Of a stretch of DNA of 64,000 nucleotides, positions 52,704 through 60,929 are shown piece by piece. The position numbers were made by a program, and so were the translations under genes. The stretch is from Shimia litoralis (GTDB lineage: Bacteria > Pseudomonadota > Alphaproteobacteria > Rhodobacterales > Rhodobacteraceae): NCBI RefSeq assembly GCF_005518135.1, contig NZ_SULI01000011.1, forward strand, positions 1 to 64,000, written 5' to 3'. Position 1 is the stretch's first letter. Each line of letters starts with the position of its first letter. The notes below the pieces were generated by a model. It did no database searches. It was given only the letters and a program-made list of their open reading frames with translations, and was not told where the DNA came from.

Positions 52704-52913
52704 TCAGCAGCGCCAAGTGGAAGGAACATCCCATGCAGGGCGCTTGGCTTCGAGAGCAGCATCTTGGCGGCTGAGGCCCATATCACGTAATGCAGCGTCA
52801 TCCAGACGGGCCAGCGCTTTGCGTTGGCGGCGCAGGGCGATCAGGTCACCAATGCGGAATGACTTGGCGGAAAAGAGACCGGCGCGGCGACCGAGGGCAG
52901 TTACAGAAGTCAT
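52704..52913 (-). CDS. DUF1127 small basic protein (YjiS-like)
   Basis: A 69-residue protein with the DUF1127 pattern: RRQRKALARLDDAALRDMGLSRQDAALEAKRP. These small Arg-rich proteins link to stress, phosphate or C1 metabolism and may bind RNA in Alphaproteobacteria. It is divergent from the LysR gene 127 bases away. Confidence 0.84.
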   Translation of the reverse strand: MTSVTALGRRAGLFSAKSFRIGDLIALRRQRKALARLDDAALRDMGLSRQDAALEAKRPAWDVPSTWRC

Positions 52914-53040
52914 AGTCTTGTCCTTTCTCGATTTGAGATGGTTTTGTGTGTTTGTATCAATTTGTTTGATGTATATGGCACTGTGTGATAAATTTTAAAA
53001 ACGAATGTTTATGAAGTGATGTATCAGGATATGTGATGAT

Positions 53041-53946
53041 ATGCGAAATCTTGACGTAACAACCCTGCGAAGCTTTGTGGCCGTGGCCGACCTTGGAGGG
53101 GTGACCAAGGCTGCTGGGTTCCTGCATTTGACACAGTCAGCGGTGTCGATGCAGTTGAAGCGACTTGAGGAACTGATCGGTGTCGACCTTTTGGACCGAT
53201 CTGGGCGTGGCATTGCTTTGTCGCCAGCTGGGGAACAGTTGCTTGGCTATGCGCGCCGGATGGTGTCCCTGAATGACGAGGTGATTCGTCGTTTGACGCA
53301 TGACGAGTTTGAAGGCGAGATCACTCTGGGTGTGCCGCACGACATTGTGTACCCCGTAATTCCACGTGCGATGCAGCAGTTTGCGGCGGCTTACCCGCGG
53401 ATTAAGGTGCATTTGATCGCGTCCTATACCCGAGGGCTGAAGCCGCAGTTTGAAAAGGGCGAGGCGGACCTTATTCTGACCACCGAACCTGAAACTGGGG
53501 CCGGAGCCGAAGAATTGTGCACTTTGCCATTGGCATGGATCGGTGCGCCCGGCGGGGCGACATGGCGCAGGCGGCCTTTTCGCATGGCTTCGGGCAAGAA
53601 TTGTTTGTTTAGGGTCGGGGCCATTCGGGCGTTGGATCAGGCGGGCATCGAATGGGAAATGGCCGTCGAGACAGAATCTGAACGCACTGTTGAAGCCACC
53701 GTCAGCGCAGATTTAGGGGTGATGGCCATGATCGAAGGCACAGAGCCACCGCATCTGGAGGTGATCGACCATGGTGGGGCCTTGCCAGACCTTGGTGTGC
53801 AGCACATCAACATGTACGGCGCCCAAGAAGCCAAGGGTGAGGTGATCACGTATTTGGCTGATTTGTTGAGAAAAGGGTTCCAACCCCTCCATGGGCGCCA
53901 AGAGACAACTTCGGCAACGCGTCGGTTGGTTGCCGTCGGTAAATAG
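53041..53946 (+). CDS. LysR family transcriptional regulator
   Basis: A 301-residue LysR-type regulator. The HTH is at about residues 5-62 (VADLGGVTKAAGFLHLTQSAVSMQLKRLEELIG) with LDRSGRGIALSPAGEQLL after it, then the effector domain. It is divergent from the small DUF1127 gene. Effector and targets are unknown; no metabolic gene stands next to it. Confidence 0.86.
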   Translation: MRNLDVTTLRSFVAVADLGGVTKAAGFLHLTQSAVSMQLKRLEELIGVDLLDRSGRGIALSPAGEQLLGYARRMVSLNDEVIRRLTHDEFEGEITLGVPHDIVYPVIPRAMQQFAAAYPRIKVHLIASYTRGLKPQFEKGEADLILTTEPETGAGAEELCTLPLAWIGAPGGATWRRRPFRMASGKNCLFRVGAIRALDQAGIEWEMAVETESERTVEATVSADLGVMAMIEGTEPPHLEVIDHGGALPDLGVQHINMYGAQEAKGEVITYLADLLRKGFQPLHGRQETTSATRRLVAVGK

Positions 53947-54012
53947 AAAGCGGTCAGATTGAGAATTCAACGAGGCACGTGATCTTGCCTCGTTGATGTT
54001 TCGCAGAGCGGC

Positions 54013-54975
54013 CTAGGGCATGGTGACAACGACTTTGCCAGTCGACTTGCGACTGCGCAGCAATTCCATCGCATCTGTGGTGTCTTCCAAGGGCACCACG
54101 TGGCTAATATGCGGAGTAATGCGCCCCGCAGCGTGCCATTCAAAGAGTGTGGTCAGGCTGTCTTTGATCACTTGTGGCTTGAAACCAAGATACCCCCCCC
54201 AATAGAGGCCCATCACGGTCAGGTTCTTAACCAGCAAATGGTTGGCGGGAACTTGGGGGATATCTCCGCTGGCAAAGCCGATCGGCAAGAGACGCGCTTC
54301 GGGATTACAGGCGCGAAAAGCGGCTTTGAATTGGTCTCCGCCAACAGGATCATACACCACATCAGCCCCACCAAGCGCTTTGACTTCGGCGCGAATGTCT
54401 TGGTGTGTGGCGTCAATCAGGTGGTCAGCGCCAGCCTTTTTGGCCACGGCAAGTTTGTCAGCGCCGCGCGCACACGCGATCACGGTTGCACCCATCAGCT
54501 TGCCGATTTCAACGGCGGTCAGTCCGACGCCGCCTGCTGCGCCAAGTACAAGCAAAGTTTCGCCCGGTTGTAGGCGCGCACGATAATCCAAGGCGACATG
54601 GCTGGTGCCATAGGCGATCAAGAAGGCAGCGGCGTCTTCAAACGACATTGACTCTGGGATGGGGACGGTACGTACAGCATCAAAACAGCCGAACTCGGCC
54701 AAACCGCCTTTGCCGCCAAACACGGCCACGCGTGTCCCAACTTCTGGGCCTGTCACGCCTTCTCCAAGCGCATCGACCACGCCTGCTACCTCCATGCCGC
54801 ACACAAACGGAAGGGCAGGGGTGTCTTGATAGGTGCCCTTTTGCATAAGGAGGTCCGCAAAATTCAATCCGCAGGCATGAATGCGCAGGCGAATCTCGCC
54901 GGGGCCGGGGGTGGGAACGGGAATGTCTGTAACTTTCCCGGGTGTTTCGTGTGATGTGATTTCAAATGCGCGCAT
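54013..54975 (-). CDS. Zinc-independent NADPH:quinone oxidoreductase (MDR superfamily)
   Basis: A 320-residue medium-chain oxidoreductase. The NADPH-binding LGAAGGVGLTAVEIGKLMGA segment is near residues 150-170 and the substrate domain has CGLNFADLLMQKGTYQ. No zinc-binding Cys cluster is present, as in QOR proteins. It reduces quinones or alkenals. GGAGG precedes the ATG at 54975 by 4 bases, which decides the start. The next 293 bases to 55268 hold only promoter-type sequence. Confidence 0.87.
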   Translation of the reverse strand: MRAFEITSHETPGKVTDIPVPTPGPGEIRLRIHACGLNFADLLMQKGTYQDTPALPFVCGMEVAGVVDALGEGVTGPEVGTRVAVFGGKGGLAEFGCFDAVRTVPIPESMSFEDAAAFLIAYGTSHVALDYRARLQPGETLLVLGAAGGVGLTAVEIGKLMGATVIACARGADKLAVAKKAGADHLIDATHQDIRAEVKALGGADVVYDPVGGDQFKAAFRACNPEARLLPIGFASGDIPQVPANHLLVKNLTVMGLYWGGYLGFKPQVIKDSLTTLFEWHAAGRITPHISHVVPLEDTTDAMELLRSRKSTGKVVVTMP

Positions 54976-55268
54976 AGGACCTCCAGAGTTCAGTGTCGGA
55001 TACATACTGTGTTCTTTGATGTCAAAAACAACGCCAATGACCCATCCAGTCGAGTTCCGCAACGTCACTAGGACAAGCTGAGATTGAGCGCGCTAAGGGG
55101 AGGTAGCGGTAGGCTTGTGTCAAAAACCTTGATCACGTGTCCAAAACTGCTAGTGTAAGGCTGTCGCTGTAGGGATGCGCGGCGACTTGGGAAAACTCTA
55201 TGAGCTGTTTTGTGGATGGCTCATGGGATATTGTTCGAACCAAAGTTAAATTTTTGAGGAGTCGTGTG

Positions 55269-55649
55269 ATGACGCACCCTGTCGATGTCCATGTGGGAAA
55301 ACGTATCCGCCAGCGCCGCTGGTTGACGGGTATGACCCAACAACAGTTGGCACAGCAAGTTGGCATCAAATTTCAACAGATTCAGAAATATGAAACCGGT
55401 GCAAACCGCGTGAGCGCGTCTCGTCTTTGGGATATCGCTGATGCGCTTGAAGTACCGGTCAGCTTTTTCTTCGAAGGAATCGAAGTTGACGAGGCCGAGG
55501 GTCAGTCTGCGGATACACCAAGTAAAGTGCCTGCAGATTTGATGGGCGATAAAGAGGCGCTGGATCTTGTGCGCTCTTATTACTCTATCCCAGAAAATCA
55601 GCGTCGCCGTTTGTTCGAGCTTGCTCGGGTTTTAAGTGACGTAGCTTGA
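55269..55649 (+). CDS. XRE family regulator, PraR/PhrR-like
   Basis: A 126-residue protein with an N-terminal HTH (RIRQRRWLTGMTQQQLAQQVGIKFQQIQKYETGANRVSASRL) and a short helical C-terminus. This matches the PraR / SinR-like regulators of Alphaproteobacteria. GAGGAG lies 8 bases before the ATG at 55269. It is followed by an inositol-monophosphatase-like gene 55 bases downstream. Confidence 0.84.
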   Translation: MTHPVDVHVGKRIRQRRWLTGMTQQQLAQQVGIKFQQIQKYETGANRVSASRLWDIADALEVPVSFFFEGIEVDEAEGQSADTPSKVPADLMGDKEALDLVRSYYSIPENQRRRLFELARVLSDVA

Positions 55650-55704
55650 GTTTTTCTTCCCCCTAGGCTAGCGCAATGATTGTAAAGGCAAAGGGATCGG
55701 GTGG

Positions 55705-56499
55705 ATGGACGCAAGTGAAAGAAACGCGCTGATCGAAGCGGCATTTGCGATGGCGGATGCCGCTCGTTTTGTGATCACTCCATATTTTCGCAAACCTGGA
55801 CTGTCTGCAGACAACAAGCTGCAAGACGGCTTTGATCCTGTGACCGAAGCGGATCGAGCTGCAGAACTTGCGATGCGCGATGTGCTTGCGAAAATGCGAC
55901 CTGACGACGGCATTTGGGGCGAAGAGTTCGGACAAAGCGCAGGTAAAAACGGGTTGACCTGGGTGCTTGATCCAATCGATGGCACAAGAGGATTTATCAG
56001 CGGCACACCGACGTGGGGGGTTCTGATTGCTGTCTCTGATGACACAGGCCCCATCTTTGGCATTGTCGATCAGCCCTATATTCAAGAGCGGTTTGTGGGG
56101 GGATTTGGGCATGCATATGTTCAAGGCCCATTTGGCCGCCAAGAGCTTGCCACACGTCAGACGACATCATTGTCCGATGCCATCTTGTTTACGACATTTC
56201 CTGAAGTGGGAAGCCCGGAAGAAGGCGCCGGATTTCGGGCGGTGTCTGACAAGGTCAAGCTGACCCGCTATGGGATGGATTGTTATGCCTATGCTTTGAT
56301 CGCTGCGGGGCAGGTTGATCTCGTGATCGAAGCGGGGTTGAATGCCTATGACATTCAAGGACCCATTGCAGTGATCGAGGCCGCAGGCGGTGTTGTCACC
56401 AACTGGCAGGGCGGTCCAGCCCATCAGGGCGGGCGGGTTCTTGCCGCCGCAAACGCACAAATTCATGCGATGGCGCTTGAGATTCTAAAAACTTATTGA
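55705..56499 (+). CDS. hisN: Inositol monophosphatase family phosphatase, HisN-like histidinol phosphatase
   Basis: A 264-residue Mg-dependent phosphatase. Metal ligands: Glu in WGEEFG near 74 and the motif WVLDPIDGTRGF with Asp89 and Asp92; a later DCYAYALIAAGQVDLVIE segment fits the family. HisN removes phosphate from histidinol phosphate in Alphaproteobacteria and Actinobacteria; inositol-1-phosphate or 3'-phosphoadenosine phosphate are alternatives. Confidence 0.83.
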   Translation: MDASERNALIEAAFAMADAARFVITPYFRKPGLSADNKLQDGFDPVTEADRAAELAMRDVLAKMRPDDGIWGEEFGQSAGKNGLTWVLDPIDGTRGFISGTPTWGVLIAVSDDTGPIFGIVDQPYIQERFVGGFGHAYVQGPFGRQELATRQTTSLSDAILFTTFPEVGSPEEGAGFRAVSDKVKLTRYGMDCYAYALIAAGQVDLVIEAGLNAYDIQGPIAVIEAAGGVVTNWQGGPAHQGGRVLAAANAQIHAMALEILKTY

Positions 56500-56616
56500 G
56501 TGGCCCGACGTGTCGCTGTAGCCTTTCCGCGCGTCGAGTCCTTTGCCCGTCTTCTGTCGGCGTCGTCACACTTCAGTTTCCGAAGCGGGCCATATGAAGT
56601 GTGAAAGGACTCCGAT

Positions 56617-57951
56617 ATGTCTGAAATTCTGATTCGAAATGCATCCACTGTTTTGACAATGGATGACACGCGGCGCGAACTCTCCCAAGTTGATATCCGT
56701 CTTCGAGACGGCGTGATTGCCGAAATCGGCAGTGATTTGGTCAGCGACGCAGAGGTCATCCAAGCCGCAGGGTGTGTGGTGACACCCGGTTTGGTGAATA
56801 CGCACCATCATCTGTATCAAAGCATGACACGCGCGGTTCCTGGCGGGCAGGATGCGTTGTTGTTTGGCTGGTTGCAGACGCTCTATCCGATCTGGAGCCG
56901 ATTTGGCCCTGAAGAAATGTTTGTATCAGCACAGGTTGGTTTGGCCGAGCTTGCGCTTTCGGGATGCACTTTGACCTCTGATCATTTGTATCTGTATCCC
57001 AATGGGGCACGATTGGATGATACGATCCACGCAGCAGCAGAGGTCGGGATGCGGTTTCATCCGACGCATGGCTCGATGAGTATTGGTGAGAGCGATGGGG
57101 GCTTGCCCCCAGATAGCCTTGTCGAAAATGAAGCTGATATCCTGAACGAGTCGATCCGCCTCATTGATCGGTTTCATGATGCGTCAGAGGGATCGATGGT
57201 CCGTGTCGGTGTTGCGCCATGTTCACCGTTTTCCGTCAGCCGCGACCTGATGCGCGATGCTGCGATTCTGGCGCGGGACAAAGGCGTGATGATGCATACT
57301 CATCTGGCTGAAAACGAAGAGGATATCTCTTATTCCCTTGAGAAATTCGGCTGTCGGCCCGGTCAGTATGCCCAAGATCTCGGGTGGGTTGGTGACGATG
57401 TCTGGCATGCGCATTGCGTCAAGCTGGATGGTCGGGAAATTGATCTTTTTGCCAAAAGCCGAACGGGTGTCGCGCATTGTCCTTGTTCAAACTGCCGATT
57501 GGGCAGCGGAATCGCACCTGTGCGCGCCATGCGTGATGCAGGCGTCAAGGTTGGGCTTGGTGTTGACGGGTCTGCCAGCAATGATACAGGCAACTTGGTA
57601 CTTGAGGCACGCCAATCCATGCTGCTGCAACGGGTTTCTCAGGGTGCGGACGCCATGAGTGCCCGCGAGGCACTGGAAATTGCGACTCGGGGTGGCGCAG
57701 AGGTTCTGGGGCGTGATGATTGCGGTCAAATCGCGGTTGGAAAACGGGCTGATATTGCGATCTGGGATGTGACGGGCATTGAAAGCGCCGGAAGCTGGGA
57801 CCCTGCGGCGCTGTTGCTGGCTGGGCCAACAAAGGTGCGTGATCTTTTCGTTGAAGGAAAACAGATTGTGCGCGATGGCCACGTGACGACGCTAGACGTG
57901 CCGAAAGTGATCGAGCGCCAAAACGCTCTGGCCCTCACACTGGCTGGGTAA
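56617..57951 (+). CDS. Amidohydrolase, 8-oxoguanine deaminase-like
   Basis: A 444-residue amidohydrolase. Metal ligands are the HxH of NTHHHLYQ (His63 and His65), a later His in MHTHLAENEED, another in HAHCVKL, and Asp in GVDGSASND. This set matches 8-oxoguanine deaminase, with guanine or S-adenosylhomocysteine-type deaminases as alternatives. AAAGGA lies about 8 bases upstream of the ATG. No purine operon surrounds it. Confidence 0.84.
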   Translation: MSEILIRNASTVLTMDDTRRELSQVDIRLRDGVIAEIGSDLVSDAEVIQAAGCVVTPGLVNTHHHLYQSMTRAVPGGQDALLFGWLQTLYPIWSRFGPEEMFVSAQVGLAELALSGCTLTSDHLYLYPNGARLDDTIHAAAEVGMRFHPTHGSMSIGESDGGLPPDSLVENEADILNESIRLIDRFHDASEGSMVRVGVAPCSPFSVSRDLMRDAAILARDKGVMMHTHLAENEEDISYSLEKFGCRPGQYAQDLGWVGDDVWHAHCVKLDGREIDLFAKSRTGVAHCPCSNCRLGSGIAPVRAMRDAGVKVGLGVDGSASNDTGNLVLEARQSMLLQRVSQGADAMSAREALEIATRGGAEVLGRDDCGQIAVGKRADIAIWDVTGIESAGSWDPAALLLAGPTKVRDLFVEGKQIVRDGHVTTLDVPKVIERQNALALTLAG

Positions 57952-57972
57952 TCAAGTGCCGCAAAATGCGAA

Positions 57973-57996
57973 AAGGCGCAGCCTAAGCTGCGCCTT
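57973..57996 (-). terminator. Terminator of first tRNA-Gly
   Basis: On the minus strand, 30 bases past the tRNA 3' end, AAGGCGCAGC-TTAG-GCTGCGCCTT forms a perfect stem and is followed by TTCGCATTTT. Confidence 0.85.
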
Positions 57997-58026
57997 GTTC
58001 ACCGTTCTCTCATTTCAGAGAGAAAT

Positions 58027-58101
58027 TGGAGCGGGCGAGGCGATTCGAACGCCCGACCCTAACCTTGGCAAGGTTATGCTCTACCCCTGAGCTACGCCCG
58101 C
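58027..58101 (-). tRNA. tRNA-Gly (GCC), copy 1
   Basis: Read on the minus strand, begins GCGGGCGTAGCTCAG and ends with the acceptor match CGCCCGC-T-CCA, CCA encoded. Anticodon GCC in CTTGCCAAG; T-loop TTCGAATCG. Same sequence as the copy at 58254-58328. Confidence 0.95.
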
Positions 58102-58199
58102 TTCCTTGGGTGAGCCGTGGAATACTCAAGGTCTTGGGTCACCGCAAGAGAAAAATTGCAATTTCTTTCAATGTCATCCGAAAGGCCTGAAAATGCGAA

Positions 58200-58223
58200 A
58201 AGGCGCAGCCTAAGCTGCGCCTT
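58200..58223 (-). terminator. Terminator of second tRNA-Gly
   Basis: Same hairpin as at 57973-57996, 30 bases past the 3' end of the second tRNA-Gly. Confidence 0.85.
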
Positions 58224-58253
58224 GTTCACTGTTCTCTCATTTCAGAGATAAAT

Positions 58254-58328
58254 TGGAGCGGGCGAGGCGATTCGAACGCCCGACCCTAACCTTGGCAAGG
58301 TTATGCTCTACCCCTGAGCTACGCCCGC
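58254..58328 (-). tRNA. tRNA-Gly (GCC), copy 2
   Basis: Identical in structure and anticodon to the copy at 58027-58101, with encoded CCA. Confidence 0.95.
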
Positions 58329-58447
58329 TTCCTTGGGTGAGCCGTGATCTAATTAGACTCGGGCGAAGCCGCAAGAGGAAAATGGACCAACAGCGAAAAA
58401 AATGTCATTTGAGCGACGGAACCCCTGATCTGCGGCGTATAGGATAT

Positions 58448-58825
58448 ATGAACATGAATTTTTCTCCCAAGTTGACGCGTCGCACCCTGATTATGGGGCT
58501 CTCGGCATTCCCCGTTGTAGCCTTTGCGCATGCTGGCCATGGCGCGGCGCGTGTATCCGCCGATGCCAAAGTTCTGTCGGCAAAACAGAGTTGGATGCGG
58601 CTTAAGATTACAATCTTGAACCTTGGGAGTACCCCAATTGTGTTGCACGGCCTGTCCGCGAGTGGCGCTTCGGCGACGCCGTTGCCCGCCCCTTTTGAGA
58701 TCGGGGGGTTTGACGGGGCGGATGTGGTGTTCGAGCTGACGTTCCAATCTCTGGTGCCGTCTGCATTTACCGCGCAACTTGATTTTGCAGAGCACGGCAG
58801 CGCACCGGTGCTGGTGGCGCATTAG
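58448..58825 (+). CDS. Small exported protein with Tat-like signal
   Basis: A 125-residue protein. The N-terminus holds TRRTLIMGLSAFPVVAFAHA, a twin-arginine-type signal with a hydrophobic core, followed by HAGHGAAR. The mature domain looks like a small beta-sandwich (KITILNLGSTPIVLHGL and a FELTFQSLVPSAF segment), somewhat like PCuAC copper chaperones but without an obvious Met/His metal motif pair. Start chosen at the ATG at 58448. A 58-residue gene follows 23 bases later. Confidence 0.6.
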   Translation: MNMNFSPKLTRRTLIMGLSAFPVVAFAHAGHGAARVSADAKVLSAKQSWMRLKITILNLGSTPIVLHGLSASGASATPLPAPFEIGGFDGADVVFELTFQSLVPSAFTAQLDFAEHGSAPVLVAH

Positions 58826-58848
58826 GATATAGAAAGACTGAGGATTAA

Positions 58849-59025
58849 ATGATCACATTAGAGAATATGCGTTTGGGGGCGCTGGCCGCCGTAATATTGA
58901 TTGGTTTTGCTGTCGAGGGGCGCTCGGATTCGGATCGTACGTCTACTGTTGATTACGGTGACGTGGTCGCGTCGAGCCTGCAAACTCCCTGTAGTCGGGC
59001 AGAACACCGCACGGGTGGCGCATAA
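58849..59025 (+). CDS. 58-residue membrane-anchored or exported small protein
   Basis: A frame from ATG at 58849 to TAA at 59025. AGGA lies 5 bases before the start. Residues 8-22 are hydrophobic (RLGALAAVILIGFAV), so a signal anchor or signal peptide; the rest is polar with one Cys. It probably forms a small operon with the 125-residue gene just upstream. No family recognised. Confidence 0.5.
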   Translation: MITLENMRLGALAAVILIGFAVEGRSDSDRTSTVDYGDVVASSLQTPCSRAEHRTGGA

Positions 59026-59082
59026 AACAGTTAGGCATTGAATGCGTGCAACGCGGTGATGTGCCTCGTCGCATCTGCATGA

Positions 59083-59101
59083 ACGGGCGGAATTCGCCCG
59101 T
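59083..59101 (+). terminator. Terminator after the small-protein pair
   Basis: ACGGGCG-GAATT-CGCCCGT forms a 7-bp stem with a 5-base loop and is followed by ATTGTT. Confidence 0.65.
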
Positions 59102-59195
59102 ATTGTTATGAACCCTATTCCAAAAGACATTTTGCATCTGTGGATCAGGTGGTTAGAAAGACCTAATTCAATTTACAAGCATCGAGGGCCATCGC

Positions 59196-60050
59196 GTGTC
59201 ACAGTGCATCGTGTCGCTTTCTTCTATTCCGCCGCGCTTCGACAGGATCGGCCCAACTCTGGACAGTTTACTGGCCCAAACCGTCACGCCGGATCGGATC
59301 ATTCTGTATATCGCGCGCACATATCGCCGGTTTCCCGAATATGACGGTCAGCTTCCCAAGGTTCCTGATGGCGTTGAAATTCGAGTGCTGGATCAAGACT
59401 ATGGTCCCGCGACCAAAGTGTTGCCGGCGGCCAAGGAGTTCGCCGGGACGGACACCGAGATATTCTTTGGGGATGATGATCAGATTTACCCGCCACATTT
59501 GATCGAACGGTTGCTGGCCAGTCGGGCCAAACACCCTCAGGCGTGCCTTGCGGTGTGTGGGGCGCAATTTCCGCCCGTGCCCGGAACCGTGCGCACATAC
59601 GAGGAACATCCAAGATGGTTGCGCAAATGGCGTGTGCTGGATGTGCCGTTTCAACTCCGGATGTTCGGAGTTTGGCTTGGGGCGCGTCTTACGGGGCGGC
59701 ATTTCATTGAACCGCCACGGCGCTCGACATTGCGCCCGGGGTACGCCGACGGGTTTCAGGGGTATCTGGGCGTGCTTGTGCGCCCCGAGTTTTTCCCTCA
59801 GGAAAGCTATGATATCCCGGAGTTTGCATTTCCAGTCGATGATGTCTGGCTTTCGGGGCAACTCACACGTGCAGGACATCCGACGTGGGTCGTTGGTGGG
59901 TGGGGCGAGCCAAATCTTGAATCACGGGTGACCGACTATGGATTTGACCAAAACGCCTTGTTCCTGAACCAGTTTGACGGCAAGGGGCGTGGTGAACTGG
60001 ATGCGGCCGTGGTGCGGTATTTCCGCGAGACTTATGGCATTTGGGGCTGA
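59196..60050 (+). CDS. Glycosyltransferase-like protein, tandem paralog 1
   Basis: A 284-residue protein from a GTG start. It begins SQCIVSLSSIPPRFDRIGPTLDSLL, and the acidic FFGDDDQIYPPHL motif near residue 90 is a DxD-type metal-sugar site. The later FPVDDVWLSGQL and C-terminal FRETYGIW are matched in the paralog. No signal or membrane segment. A cell-surface sugar transferase is the best guess; substrate unknown. Paralog 2 starts 5 bases after this stop. Confidence 0.75.
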   Translation: MSQCIVSLSSIPPRFDRIGPTLDSLLAQTVTPDRIILYIARTYRRFPEYDGQLPKVPDGVEIRVLDQDYGPATKVLPAAKEFAGTDTEIFFGDDDQIYPPHLIERLLASRAKHPQACLAVCGAQFPPVPGTVRTYEEHPRWLRKWRVLDVPFQLRMFGVWLGARLTGRHFIEPPRRSTLRPGYADGFQGYLGVLVRPEFFPQESYDIPEFAFPVDDVWLSGQLTRAGHPTWVVGGWGEPNLESRVTDYGFDQNALFLNQFDGKGRGELDAAVVRYFRETYGIWG

Positions 60051-60054
60051 CACA

Positions 60055-60891
60055 ATGCGCTACGTGATTACACTTTCGACCATTCCTTCGCGGTTTTCTT
60101 CGCTTGGTCCGACTTTGCGGCGATTGCTGCGCCAATCGGTGAAGCCGGAAAAGGTTATTCTGTATATCCCGTACGCGTATCGGCGGTTTCCTGACTGGGA
60201 CGGAGTTTTGCCGGATGTGCCCGAAGGCGTCGAGATTCACCGGACGGATGAAGACTATGGTCCGGCGACCAAAATTTTGCCCGCGATCAAAGAGTTTCGC
60301 GGACAGGATATAGACATTTTGTTTTGTGATGATGACATGGTGTATCGGCGCACATGGGCGGCCGGTTTCCTGCGCGAACGTCGCCACAAGCCGCATGCGT
60401 GTCTTGCGGTGTGCGGACACGATGTACTGGGGTCGCCATGGGACGACCGCGTGGACAAATCTTTGCGTCGACCAGTGCGGACGTGGCGCGTGACCGACCT
60501 TGAGAACTATGCGCGCATGGGGGTGTATTGGGTCAAAACGCGGGTCCTGAAACAGCCGACGACCCATATCGGTCGGCGTGTGCATATTTTTGGTGGATAC
60601 CGGGACATCTTTGAGGGCCACGCAGGTGTCATGGTACGCGCGTCGTTCTTTTCAGAGGATGCGTTCGAAATCCCCGACATTATGTGGAGTGTTGATGATT
60701 GCTGGTTGTCAGGGCAAGCCATGAAAAACGGACACCCTGTTTGGGTGGTTCCGCGTCAAATAGAACCTTCGTCCTTCGCGCTGTATAAAACGGATGCGCT
60801 GCACGAGGCGGTTTTGGATGGTGCCGACAGGGATCAGGCCGACCGCCATACCGAGGCCTATTTTCAGGAAACCTACGGTCTCTGGAAGTAA
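60055..60891 (+). CDS. Glycosyltransferase-like protein, tandem paralog 2
   Basis: A 278-residue protein paralogous to the gene before it: RYVITLSTIPSRFSSLGPTLRRLL start, GPATKILPAIKEF, an acidic LFCDDDMVY motif, WSVDDCWLSGQA and FQETYGLW at the end. Many positions match paralog 1, so this is an old tandem duplication. The ATG at 60055 begins the conserved part; a longer frame adds no family sequence. Confidence 0.75.
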   Translation: MRYVITLSTIPSRFSSLGPTLRRLLRQSVKPEKVILYIPYAYRRFPDWDGVLPDVPEGVEIHRTDEDYGPATKILPAIKEFRGQDIDILFCDDDMVYRRTWAAGFLRERRHKPHACLAVCGHDVLGSPWDDRVDKSLRRPVRTWRVTDLENYARMGVYWVKTRVLKQPTTHIGRRVHIFGGYRDIFEGHAGVMVRASFFSEDAFEIPDIMWSVDDCWLSGQAMKNGHPVWVVPRQIEPSSFALYKTDALHEAVLDGADRDQADRHTEAYFQETYGLWK

Positions 60892-60894
60892 GCA

Positions 60895-60921
60895 GCGGCG
60901 CAGATTTGTTGTCTGCGCCGC
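60895..60921. terminator. Terminator between the glycosyltransferase pair and pyc
   Basis: A 10-bp inverted repeat GCGGCGCAGA...TCTGCGCCGC with a 7-base loop lies between the convergent stops at 60891 and 60930, so it may serve both. Confidence 0.65.
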
Positions 60922-60929
60922 CGTATGTC

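Larger units (their letters stand above)
57963..58119. repeat. 157-bp tandem repeat unit, copy 1, containing tRNA-Gly and its terminator
   Basis: Nearly identical to 58190-58346: only two single-base differences were seen in the part before the tRNA. Period is 227 bp, so 70 bp of unrelated sequence separate the copies. Each unit holds a tRNA-Gly gene and a terminator. Confidence 0.9.
58190..58346. repeat. 157-bp tandem repeat unit, copy 2
   Basis: Second copy of the tRNA-Gly unit (see 57963-58119). The duplicated block includes the trailing TTCCTTGGGTGAGCCGTG upstream of each tRNA. Confidence 0.9.
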
